Shown here piece by piece: positions 9,827 to 16,365 of a stretch of DNA of 17,582 bases (position 1 is the first letter of the stretch; each line of letters begins with the position of its first letter). The notes beneath the pieces were generated by a model. The model made no database searches. It worked only from the letters and a program-made list of their open reading frames with translations, and was not told the DNA's origin. A program made the translations under genes and the position numbers. Origin of the DNA: CAWUJK01 sp964586815 (GTDB lineage: Bacteria > Patescibacteriota > Gracilibacteria > BD1-5 > UBA6164); contig CAZPIB010000012.1 in assembly GCA_964586815.1 (NCBI GenBank), positions 1 through 17,582 on the forward strand. The letters run 5' to 3'.

Positions 9827-11137
9827 ATGCAATATAAAATATTTTGATGTAAAGTAAATAAATACTACACTGATAAATGGTTAAATTCTAAATATTTAAA
9901 AAATAAAAAGGGTATTTTTATTGCTAGTTGTGTTGTTACTGATCAAGCAAAAAGAAAGTGGGTAAAATTTGTAAAAGATATTTTTAAAAATAAAGAATTA
10001 AAAGAAAATGAGAGTATTTTTATAAGCTGATGCTGAGCATTTAAGGATTGAAAAGCACAGATAGATTTTTTTGATTTATACTCAGATTTGAAAGAATTTA
10101 AATCCAGAATAGAAATTCTTTGAGAGGATCCAGAAAAAAAGAAACTAGAATGAAAAAAAGAAATAAAAAAATTAGACTTAAGTAAATTGAAAGAAAAACT
10201 TAAAAAAACTGAAATCTACACAAAAAAATTTATATTAATTCAATGATGATGTAATAGTTTCTGTAGTTTTTGTTTAACTGTTATAAAAAGATGAAGACAT
10301 TATTTTAGAGCAAAAGAAGATTTAGTAGAAGAAATACAAGAATTTTTAGATTCTTGATGAAAAGAAGTTGTACTAACTTGAATAAATCTGGCATCTTGGG
10401 GACTTGAATCTACAAATCCAAAAGTTTCTCCAGTTAATAAAACAGAAGAAGTAGAATCACATTTATCAGAATTACTTGAATATATTTTAAAAAATACAAG
10501 AATTAAAAGACTTAGAATTTCTTCAATTTGACCAGAATTTGTAGATGAAAAATTACTTAAAATTTTTGAAAATAAAAGAATTTATCCTCATTTTCACTTT
10601 TCTATTCAATCAGGAAGTGATAATGTTTTAAAAAATATGAGAAGACATTATACTTGAAATTTTATGAAAAATATTTTATTAAATTTAAGAAATATAAAAA
10701 GAGAAGATAATATAGGTATAGGTATTTGAGCAGATATAATTGTGGCTTTTCCTTGAGAAACTGAAAAAGATTTTAAAAAAACCTTAAATTTAATTTTAGA
10801 ATGTAAAATTACAAAAGTTCATGTCTTCCCTTTTTCTTCTCATAAATTTTGAGAAAATGTTCCGGCTTGATTTTACAAAGAGCAAATTAATGATAAAATA
10901 AAAAAAGATAGAATGTTTGAAATAATGTCTTTATCTGAGGAAATAAGAGATAATTTTATTGATGAAAATATTTGAAAAATATTTGAAGTATTGATTGAAG
11001 TTGTAAAAGAGGATAATTGAAAAATAAAATGGAAAGGCTGGACACAAAATTATATTGAAGCAAATAATGAAAATATAGAAATAATTTCTTGAGAAATAAA
11101 AAGAAATGAAATAATTATTTGAAAATTAATGAAATAA
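9827..11137 (+). CDS. mtaB: MtaB/MiaB-like radical SAM tRNA methylthiotransferase
   Basis: The 436-aa protein adds a methylthio group to tRNA at position 37, probably to t6A (MtaB/YqeV type). The N-terminal UPF0004 domain has three cluster cysteines: Cys8 in FGCKVN, Cys35 in ASCVVTDQA and Cys69 in SGCGAF. The radical SAM motif CxxxCxxC is CNSFCSFC (142-149). Later hallmarks are VVLTGINLASWG, LRISSIGPEF, FHFSIQSGSDNVLKNMRR and IIVAFPGET. The C-terminal part (about 375-436) is TRAM-like. GCKVN with ASCVVT favours MtaB over MiaB. The 3' end codes EIIIGKLMK. A near-identical 24-nt stretch recurs at 12197-12220 just before lspA and would read EIIIGKSIN and stop, so this gene may once have ended directly before lspA. 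Confidence 0.9.
11107..11130 (+). repeat. direct repeat copy 1: mtaB 3' end
   Basis: Positions 11107-11130 match 12197-12220 at 23 of 24 bases, and the first 20 are identical. Here the sequence is the coding end of the methylthiotransferase. The copies bracket the DUF4105 gene and the putative lspA remnant. A 20-base match in DNA this AT-rich is not impossible by chance, but the position immediately before an lspA-like sequence in both copies argues against it. Confidence 0.5.
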
Positions 11138-11170
11138 TTCAAGGAGATAAACTCAACTTGTTAGTATTAA

Positions 11171-11267
11171 ATTATTTTTATGAAAAAAAATATTATAAAA
11201 TAAAAATTGCTAGATTTAAGTTTTTGATTAATATTAGTTTAAGTAATTGTAAAGTAATTTTTAAAAG
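11171..11267 (+). pseudogene. decayed fragment of an lspA-like gene
   Basis: Positions 11171-11237 align with 12432-12500 inside the intact lspA. A 25-base block (11213-11237 and 12476-12500) is identical. It extends to 30 of 31 when started at 11207/12470, and a second exact block covers 11171-11183 and 12432-12444. The two blocks are 2 nt closer here, which breaks the lspA frame. Downstream, similarity fades to about 60 percent, and many differences turn G/C of lspA into A/T, as expected for decay under AT pressure. The 5' two thirds of lspA is absent. The stretch has no stops in the frame of the following DUF4105 gene, so it could instead be read as an N-terminal extension of that protein. 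I consider this unlikely because the good signal-anchor begins at 11293. Confidence 0.5.
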
Positions 11268-11292
11268 TTATTATAAAATAATAAAATCCAAA

Positions 11293-12204
11293 ATGAAGAA
11301 ATTTTTAAAATTTATAAAATATTTTTTTAAATATTTGCTTATAATAATATTTCTAGCTATTTTATGATTGACTATTTTTAATCTATTTCAAACTCCTTCT
11401 CTAGATAGAAATTGGATGAAAACAGATAAAATTTTAGCTGGAATTGATTTTTATGAAAATAAAGTATTTATCAAAAATATTAGAGATTTTAAGCATATTT
11501 CTTTAGAGGAATTTGAAGTTAATTATTATGATAGTACATTTTATTTAGATAAAATTAATTCAGTTTATTATATTGTAGAACCATTTTGATATTTTGATTG
11601 ACCTGCTCATACTATGCTTAGTTTTGGTTTTTCTGACTGACAATATGTTGTAATTTCAGTTGAACTTAGAAAAGAAGTTTGAGAATCTTTTAATCCATTT
11701 CTTTGAATTGCAAATAGGTATGAACTTATGTATTTAATTTGAAGTGAAAGAGACTTGATAAGATTAAGGGCAAATGTAAGAAAAAATGAAGTTAGAATGT
11801 ATCCAATTAAAGCAAGTAAAGAAAAAATGCAATCCTTATTTGTTTCTATGCTGAAAAGAGCAGATAGATTAAGTAGATATCCAGAATTTTATAATACAAT
11901 TTATAATACTTGTGCTACAAATATATTAAAACATGTTAATGAGTTAAGAGAAGAAAAAGATAAAATCTCACCATTTAACTTAAAGATAATTCTTCCATAT
12001 AACTCTGATAAAATTGTTTTTGATGAATGATTAATGAATACAGAATTAAATTTTGAAGAAGCAAGAAAACATTTTAAAATAAATGAGCTTTCTATAAAAT
12101 ATTGAGATAGTAAAAATTATAGTCAAAAAATAAGAAAAAAAATGCGCAGTGAAACAAGTACTCTTGGGGTACTCAGTGAAACAAGTGACCTTGGAGTGAA
12201 ATAA
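11293..12204 (+). CDS. DUF4105 / Lnb-like membrane protein (possible lipoprotein N-acyltransferase)
   Basis: The 303-aa protein starts MKKFLKFIKYFFKYLL and has one N-terminal membrane anchor (about residues 8-30), with the remainder outside the membrane. The core matches DUF4105: YYIVEPFGYFDGPAHTMLSFGF with His106, ISVELRKEVGESFNP, NRYELMYLIGSERDLIRLRAN and PEFYNTIYNTCATN with Cys207. In Bacteroides, DUF4105 proteins (Lnb) were shown to N-acylate lipoproteins and rely on a Cys/His pair. Both residues are present here, but that activity in this protein is inference. The gene lies 25 nt upstream of lspA, which cleaves lipoprotein signal peptides, so the context fits. The last 19 residues are a tandem SETSTLGV/SETSDLGV tail encoded by a 27-nt repeat that looks added on. 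The ATG at 11293 is chosen because it begins the anchor. Confidence 0.82.
12148..12201 (+). repeat. two tandem 27-nt units coding the SETSxLGV tail
   Basis: Two 9-codon units (12148-12174 and 12175-12201) both begin with the 12-mer AGTGAAACAAGT and encode SETSTLGVL and SETSDLGVK. They are richer in G+C than their surroundings and use GGG, CTC and CGC, which are rare here. Unit 1 can fold as AGTACTC-TTG-GGGTACT. The same 12-mer occurs at 967-978 inside the SpoU methyltransferase gene in another reading frame. This pattern suggests a mobile or dispersed DNA repeat captured as a protein tail, but within one window only two loci can be compared. Confidence 0.55.
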
Positions 12205-12220
12205 TTATTTGAAAATCAAT
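12197..12220 (+). repeat. direct repeat copy 2: relic of the mtaB 3' end before lspA
   Basis: This copy overlaps the end of the DUF4105 gene. Read in the mtaB frame it would code EIIIGKSIN followed by TAA at 12225-12227, two bases before the lspA ATG. That is the tight spacing expected if mtaB originally abutted lspA. See copy 1 at 11107-11130. Confidence 0.5.
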
Positions 12221-12229
12221 AAACTAAAT

Positions 12230-12655
12230 ATGTTTTATTTAATAATAGTAGTCGGAGTAGCTTTAGATTTATTTACAAAAAATCTTGCTCTTACAAAATT
12301 ACAAGAACAAGTAAATATTTTTTGAGATTTTCTTTTTTTAAAATATATAGAAAATACTTGAATAGCTTTTTCTATTCAGATTACTTGATTAAAATATTTA
12401 ACTATTATTTTAATAATTTGAATATTTTTATATTATTTTTATGAGAAAAAAACTATAAAAAATAATCATTTGCTTGATTTAAGTTTTTGATTAATATTAG
12501 CTTGAGGAATTTGAAATGGAATTGAAAGAGTTTTTAATTGATTTGTAATTGATTTTATTTGAGTTAAATACTTTGCTGTATTCAATTTAGCTGATATATT
12601 TATAACTATCTGAGCAATGATTTATTTATATATTTTATTTAAAAATAAAAAGTAA
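12230..12655 (+). CDS. lspA: lipoprotein signal peptidase (prolipoprotein signal peptidase II)
   Basis: The 141-aa polytopic membrane enzyme removes signal peptides from diacylglyceryl-modified prolipoproteins. Recognisable motifs are YIENTGIAF (39-47), LILAGGIGNGIERVFNGFVIDFI (88-110) and FNLADIFITIG (118-128). The catalytic aspartates are Asp108 in VIDFI and Asp122 in FNLAD. The usual Asp of the GNxxDR motif is Glu99 here. The protein is shorter than the usual 155-165 aa because it starts directly in the first membrane helix. Glycines of the GGIGN motif are mixed TGA and GGA. It lies 25 nt after the Lnb-like gene and 2 nt before the next membrane-protein gene. No lgt or lnt is in the window. 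Confidence 0.93.
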
Positions 12656-12657
12656 TT

Positions 12658-13410
12658 ATGGGTTTTTGACCAGAAAAATTAGAATTAAAAGATTTAGGAA
12701 TTAATTCGCTTTGAGCACTTATAGCATGAATTATATGAAGTATTTTTATGCTTGTTATAATTTTTTTATTATCTGGTTTTATAAATATAAATGATGGATT
12801 TACTGCAAATAGAAGCTGAGCTTGAAACAATAGCTTAATTTTTCCACTTATGCTTTCTATTATAACTTTTTTATCTACAAGTATTTCAATTTTTCTTACA
12901 TACTTTTTCTTGCATTATGCAAACCCAGAAAGATATAAAAAAAATAATATCATATTAGGACAAATAGCATTTTTTACATTTTTTATATATTTATTTTTTG
13001 CACCAGCTTATATTTATTTATGACTTATAGATTATGATTATATAATGATAGTTTTTTTACTTCATACAATAATAGCAGTTTTTTGAACTAGTTTAATTGT
13101 AGAGGTTTTAAATAATTATAGATATGTATTAGTTTCTGTTTATGGAAGTTTTATGTGATTATTTTCATCTCTTATTATTATAAGTTTAATTTTTTGAAAT
13201 ATTGATTGAGCTAATGCAAAATTAATTTCTCTATTATTTTTGCTACCACTTATAAATCTTATGCAAGTTTTTTTTAAATGATTATTTGATTTAGGATATT
13301 TTCATTATAACAAAATTACAAATCAAGATCAAATTTGAGATATTTTTTATCAAATTGAACTTGAAGAAAAACAAGCTCTTAGAGAGGAAGAAGAAAAAAA
13401 TAGTATTTAA
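12658..13410 (+). CDS. unknown polytopic membrane protein with six predicted helices
   Basis: The family is not recognised. The 250-aa protein begins MGFGPEKLELKDLG and has six strongly hydrophobic segments at about residues 17-38, 58-85, 97-120, 128-150, 155-180 and 187-210. It ends in a charged cytoplasmic-looking tail (QIELEEKQALREEEEKNSI). There are no obvious catalytic motifs, and the few charged residues are concentrated in the loops. The start is 2 nt after the lspA stop, so translation is probably coupled. It could be a partner in surface-protein or lipoprotein export, but only the position suggests it. Confidence 0.82.
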
Positions 13411-13423
13411 CTAAAAATAATAT

Positions 13424-13954
13424 ATGATAGATATAGTAAAACAAATAATAGATTTTTATTATGAAAACTCTACAAAACCAAAAATAGAAGACTTAAATAT
13501 AAAAAATCCTGAACTTTTAAATAAGACAGGTAGTATTTTTGTGACTCTATATTTAGATTGAATAATCAAATGAAGCTCAGGTAACATAAAAGAAATAGAG
13601 GAAAATATTGTTTTAGAATTAATTGAAAATACTATTTCAGCTTTAGAAGATTCTAGATTTATAAAACCAAATTCAATAGAAAAAAATAAAATAAAAGTTA
13701 GAGTTGATGAAATAACTAATAGATGAAAACCACTTAATGATTGAGAAATAAAAAATATAGACCCAATAAAATATTGAGTTTTAGTTATAAAAACTGATTA
13801 TGAAAAATCAGCTACTATTATACCAAATATTTCTTGAAGTTTAATAACTTGAGAAGATTTTATAGCAGTTTTATCAAAAAAATTATGAGAAGATTTTGAT
13901 GATAAAAATTATTTAGTCTATAAAATAGAAACTAAAATTGAAAGTAATTTATAA
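13424..13954 (+). CDS. AMMECR1-like domain protein
   Basis: The 176-aa protein resembles the AMMECR1 family (PF01871). It shows GSIFVTLYLDGIIKGSSGNI (36-55), an ISALEDSRF segment, KIKVRVDEIT, a YGVLVIKTDYEKSATIIPNI strand and a C-terminal LSKKLGEDFDDKNYLVYKIET. The family usually carries an LRGCIG-type motif, but here the equivalent is IKGSSG, without the cysteine. AMMECR1 domains are often found with MEMO and radical SAM partners in prokaryotes, but neither is adjacent. The biochemical role of the family is unsettled. The gene ends with three consecutive TAA codons, and rmuC begins 9 nt later, so it is within the same run. Confidence 0.68.
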
Positions 13955-13963
13955 TAATAAAAT

Positions 13964-14974
13964 ATGTCAGATAAAGAGTTTTTACTTTTTTGAATTTTGT
14001 TTTTAATAGCTTTTTTGTTATTTATTCTTATTTTTTTGGTTATTAGAAATTCTTATAAAAATAATGATAATAGTTCAAATAAATTAATTCAAAATCAAAT
14101 ATTTAATTTATCAAAAATAATGGATGATAAATTAACAAAAAACTTTAATACAAATTCTCAAATTTCACAAAATTCAAATATTTTAATAGAAAATATTACA
14201 AAAAAACTCACAAATTTGGAAGAAACAAATAAACAAATAAAAGATATTTGATGACAATTAGAATGACTTGAAAGTATTTTAAAAAATCCAAAAAATAGAG
14301 GTATTTTATGAGAATATTTTTTAGAATCTGTTTTAAAAAATATTCTACCACCAGCAAATTATAAATTGCAATACAGATTTAAATCTGGAGAAATAGTTGA
14401 TGCTGTTATTTTTATAGATAAAAAAATAGTTCCAATTGATTCAAAATTTTCTCTTGATAATTATAATAAAATCTTGCAAGCAGAAACTAGTACAGAAAAG
14501 AAAGCTTTTGAAACTGAATTTAGAAAAGATTTAAAAAAAAGAATTGATGAAACTTCAAAATATATAAAACCATCAGAAAATACTATGGAATTTGCTTTTA
14601 TGTTTATTCCTAGTGAATGAATTTATTATGATTTACTTGTAAATAAAGTATGAACACTAGAAGTAAATACTATTGATTTAGTCGAATATGCATTTAAAGA
14701 AAGAAAAGTTATTATTGTTAGTCCAACAAGTTTTTATGCTTATTTGCAAACAGTTATGCAATGACTTAGAGCTATGGAAATAGAAAATTCAGCCAAAGAA
14801 ATAAAAAAACAAATTTGAAACCTATCAAGACATTTAAATAGTTATGAACAATATTTATTAAAACTTTGAAATACTTTAAATACTTCAGTTAATCACTATA
14901 ATTCAGCAGAAACAGAATTTAAAAAAATAAATAAAGATATATTTAAAATTACAGGAGAGAAAAAAAAGTTATAA
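13964..14974 (+). CDS. rmuC: DNA recombination protein RmuC
   Basis: The 336-aa protein has an N-terminal membrane helix (about 7-28), a polar coiled-coil region (about 35-100) and the RmuC nuclease-like domain. The domain shows KNPKNRGILGEYFLESVL, YRFKSGEIVDAVIFI, IVPIDSKFSLDNY, FAFMFIPSEGIYYDL and RKVIIVSPTSFYAYLQTVMQGL. RmuC limits inversions at short inverted repeats and belongs to the PD-(D/E)XK-related nucleases; the Asp and Glu-Lys-like positions are retained (EIVDAV, PIDSKFS). It is the last gene of the plus-strand run. The 55 nt at its end are repeated after the assembly gap, so the stop region appears twice (14972-14974 and 15127-15129). Confidence 0.92.
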
Positions 14975-15157
14975 AAATTACTTACTTAATTGATATTTTC
15001 AANNNNNNNNNNNNNNNNNNNNNNNNNNNNNNNNNNNNNNNNNNNNNNNNNNNNNNNNNNNNNNNNNNNNNNNNNNNNNNNNNNNNNNNNNNNNNNNNNN
15101 NNATTACAGGAGAGAAAAAAAAGTTATAAAAATTACTTACTTAATTGATATTTTCAA
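14948..15157. other. assembly gap of 100 N flanked by an exact 55-nt overlap
   Basis: The run of N covers 15003-15102. The 55 nt before it (14948-15002) are identical to the 55 nt after it (15103-15157), including an eight-A run. This is the signature of two contig ends that share a k-mer overlap and were scaffolded instead of merged. The true sequence is most likely continuous and 155 nt shorter here. The duplicated stretch contains the last nine codons of rmuC. It should not be treated as a biological repeat. Confidence 0.85.
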
Positions 15158-15313
15158 TATATAAATTTTAAACTCAAAGAACCTAAAAAAATTGAATTTA
15201 TTATTTTAAAATAAACAAGCAATATAGGGCTTTATGAAAATAAGAAAGAAGAAATAATTGAAAATATAATTGATAGTAAAAAGAGAAAAGTATTTTTTAT
15301 TGAAATTACTTAA
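15137..15313 (+). pseudogene. possible decayed small gene downstream of rmuC
   Basis: In one frame the sequence reads a protein-like string (YFQYINFKLKEPKKIEF), meets TAA at 15212-15214, then continues as TSNIGLYENKKEEIIENI and ends at TAA 15311-15313. No good start codon is present. The charged second half looks like a C-terminal coding end, but I do not recognise a family. Apart from this and the assembly gap, I see nothing else in 14975-15313. It may be ordinary non-coding AT-rich DNA. Confidence 0.2.
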
Positions 15314-15348
15314 GAAAAAAGATTTACAAAATTTGTAAATCTTTTTTC
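15314..15348. terminator. strong bidirectional hairpin terminator
   Basis: A perfect 17-bp inverted repeat (15314-15330 with 15332-15348) centres on TTTACAAA/TTTGTAAA and is flanked by A and T tracts. It gives a stem plus U-run on both strands. It lies 9 nt beyond the stop of the peroxiredoxin gene (- strand) and would also end transcripts arriving from rmuC (+ strand). Confidence 0.82.
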
Positions 15349-15356
15349 CTCATAAA

Positions 15357-16022
15357 CTATTTAGGCATTTTCTCAGTACATAAATACCAATCTTTGTGTT
15401 CATATTTAGCTGGATTTGCAACAGATTCTTCCATTGAAGTTGCTGGTGGAACAATAACATCACTTCCAAAAATTGAGTTATTTGGCCAGTTAGCTGGAGT
15501 AGCTCTACCATGATTTTCTGACATTTGTAGAGAATCAATTAATCTTAAAATTTCATCAATATTTCTACCATTAGCTAATGGATAATACATAAGTGCAGCA
15601 ATTTTTCATTTTGGGTCAATGAAGAAAACAGCTCTAACAGTGTGAGAGTCATCAGCTGAAGGTTGCATCATTCAGTAGTTTGTTGCTATTGAAGGGTGAG
15701 CAGCAATTGGGAAAGTAATATCTACATTAAATTTTTCTTTGATATTTTTTACCCAGGCAATATGTGAGTGAATTCAATCAACTGAATAACCAATTAGTTC
15801 TACATTTCTTTTATCAAATTCTTCTTTTTTTTCTTGAAATCAGATAAATTCAGTAGTACAAACTGGAGTAAAATCAGCTGGATGACTAAATAAAACTACC
15901 CACTTCCCTTTATAATCAGCAGGAAAGTTAATAGGTCCAGTTGTTGAAGCACAACTAAAAGCTGGAGCTTCTTCACCTATTAAAGGTATTCTAGGAGCAT
16001 CATAAAAATCAAAATCTTGCAT
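15357..16022 (-). CDS. peroxiredoxin, Prx6 / AhpC-like type
   Basis: The 221-aa cytoplasmic thiol peroxidase reduces hydrogen peroxide and organic peroxides. The peroxidatic motif is HPADFTPVCTTEF with Cys55. A conserved catalytic Arg follows in SHTVRAVFFIDP, and the long C-terminal arm YYPLANGRNIDEILRLIDSLQ to WYLCTEKMPK is typical of the Prx6 group. Cys215 in that arm and Cys24 are possible resolving residues. Length fits the family. Of 11 glycines only 4 are TGA, the rest being GGT, GGA or GGG, unlike most genes here. This could mean high expression or recent acquisition. It is a single-gene unit read from a promoter region with two Fur/PerR-like palindromes and is closed by the strong terminator, so peroxide- or iron-responsive control is likely. 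Confidence 0.94.
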
Positions 16023-16061
16023 AATATGTATAGTTAGTTTTTAAAATAAATGGTGTAATTT

Positions 16062-16250
16062 TTATATCTTGTCTTGATGAAATTTTTCATTTTCATTATG
16101 AAAATCTGCTTCTATAGTTTTACTATCAATATGAATTTCTAGCATTTTATTATGTGCTTCTAGTGCTTTTTTATATAAACTTTTTATAATATGTTTATTA
16201 AAAATAAAATAATGAAAATTATTCTCATAAGTCCATATTATAGTTTCTCA
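16062..16250 (-). other. uncertain small open frame in the peroxiredoxin leader
   Basis: A stop-free minus-strand frame of about 63 codons ends at TAA 16062-16064 with a protein-like composition (KSLYKKALEAHNKMLEIHID, and HNENEKFH near the end). The only ATG is at 16145, giving 27 residues, and the upper part overlaps the candidate promoter and operator. It may be a small peptide, the relic of a gene, or just a long untranslated leader of about 200 nt. No family is recognised. Confidence 0.22.
16213..16227. promoter_or_regulatory. Fur/PerR-like operator, site 1 (imperfect)
   Basis: TGAAAATTATTCTCA differs at one position from the perfect palindrome 58 nt away. It matches the 7-1-7 pattern of Fur-family boxes. 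It lies just downstream of the minus-strand TATAAT at 16237-16242, where a bound repressor would block transcription toward the peroxiredoxin. Confidence 0.5.
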
Positions 16251-16262
16251 AAATTAAGTCAA
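16237..16262 (-). promoter_or_regulatory. candidate promoter toward the peroxiredoxin
   Basis: On the minus strand TTGACT (16257-16262) precedes a perfect TATAAT (16237-16242). The 14-nt spacer is shorter than ideal, so the upstream hexamer may be coincidental. The -10 element sits between the two palindromic operators. The start site would be near 16230, leaving a leader of about 200 nt before the gene. Confidence 0.4.
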
Positions 16263-16270
16263 ATTTAAAA

Positions 16271-16285
16271 TGAGAATTATTCTCA
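16271..16285. promoter_or_regulatory. Fur/PerR-like operator, site 2 (perfect palindrome)
   Basis: TGAGAATTATTCTCA is a perfect 7-1-7 inverted repeat, very close to the Fur consensus (TGATAATNATTATCA). Between divergent genes, it is placed upstream of both the minus-strand promoter (16237-16262) and the plus-strand promoter (16308-16335). The G/C at the fourth position from each end makes it less likely to be a chance AT palindrome. Confidence 0.6.
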
Positions 16286-16307
16286 ATTAAATTTGCAAGT
16301 TTTTGGA

Positions 16308-16335
16308 TTGAAAAATTGAAGAAAATGATTATAGT
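16308..16335 (+). promoter_or_regulatory. candidate promoter of the DUF262 gene
   Basis: TTGAAA (16308-16313) and TATAGT (16330-16335) are separated by 16 nt and lie 30 nt before the ATG at 16366. The perfect Fur-like palindrome ends 22 nt upstream of the first hexamer, so it would not occlude this promoter directly. Confidence 0.4.
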
Positions 16336-16365
16336 AAAATTAATATTTAACTTTAAAAATTTTTT

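Noticed and set aside
11141..11146. AAGGAG, a perfect Shine-Dalgarno-like string
   Set aside because: No suitable start codon follows at the right distance (the nearest ATG at 11180 gives a seven-residue peptide), and other genes in the window lack such sites.
11119..11292. N-terminal extension of the DUF4105 protein from a TTG at 11119
   Set aside because: The frame is open, but the extension is lysine-rich and low-complexity, overlaps the mtaB end and the lspA-like remnant, and would put 58 residues before a good membrane anchor that has its own ATG.
12639..12830. Minus-strand 63-codon open frame over the lspA/membrane-protein junction
   Set aside because: It is antisense to two well-supported genes and has no recognisable protein features.
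14948..15157. Exact 55-nt direct repeat
   Set aside because: It flanks a 100-N scaffold gap symmetrically and ends at the N run, so it is best explained as an unmerged contig overlap, not a biological repeat or attachment site.
15350..15538. Second minus-strand frame inside the peroxiredoxin
   Set aside because: It overlaps the C-terminal third of the peroxiredoxin in another frame; the peroxiredoxin frame has all family motifs.
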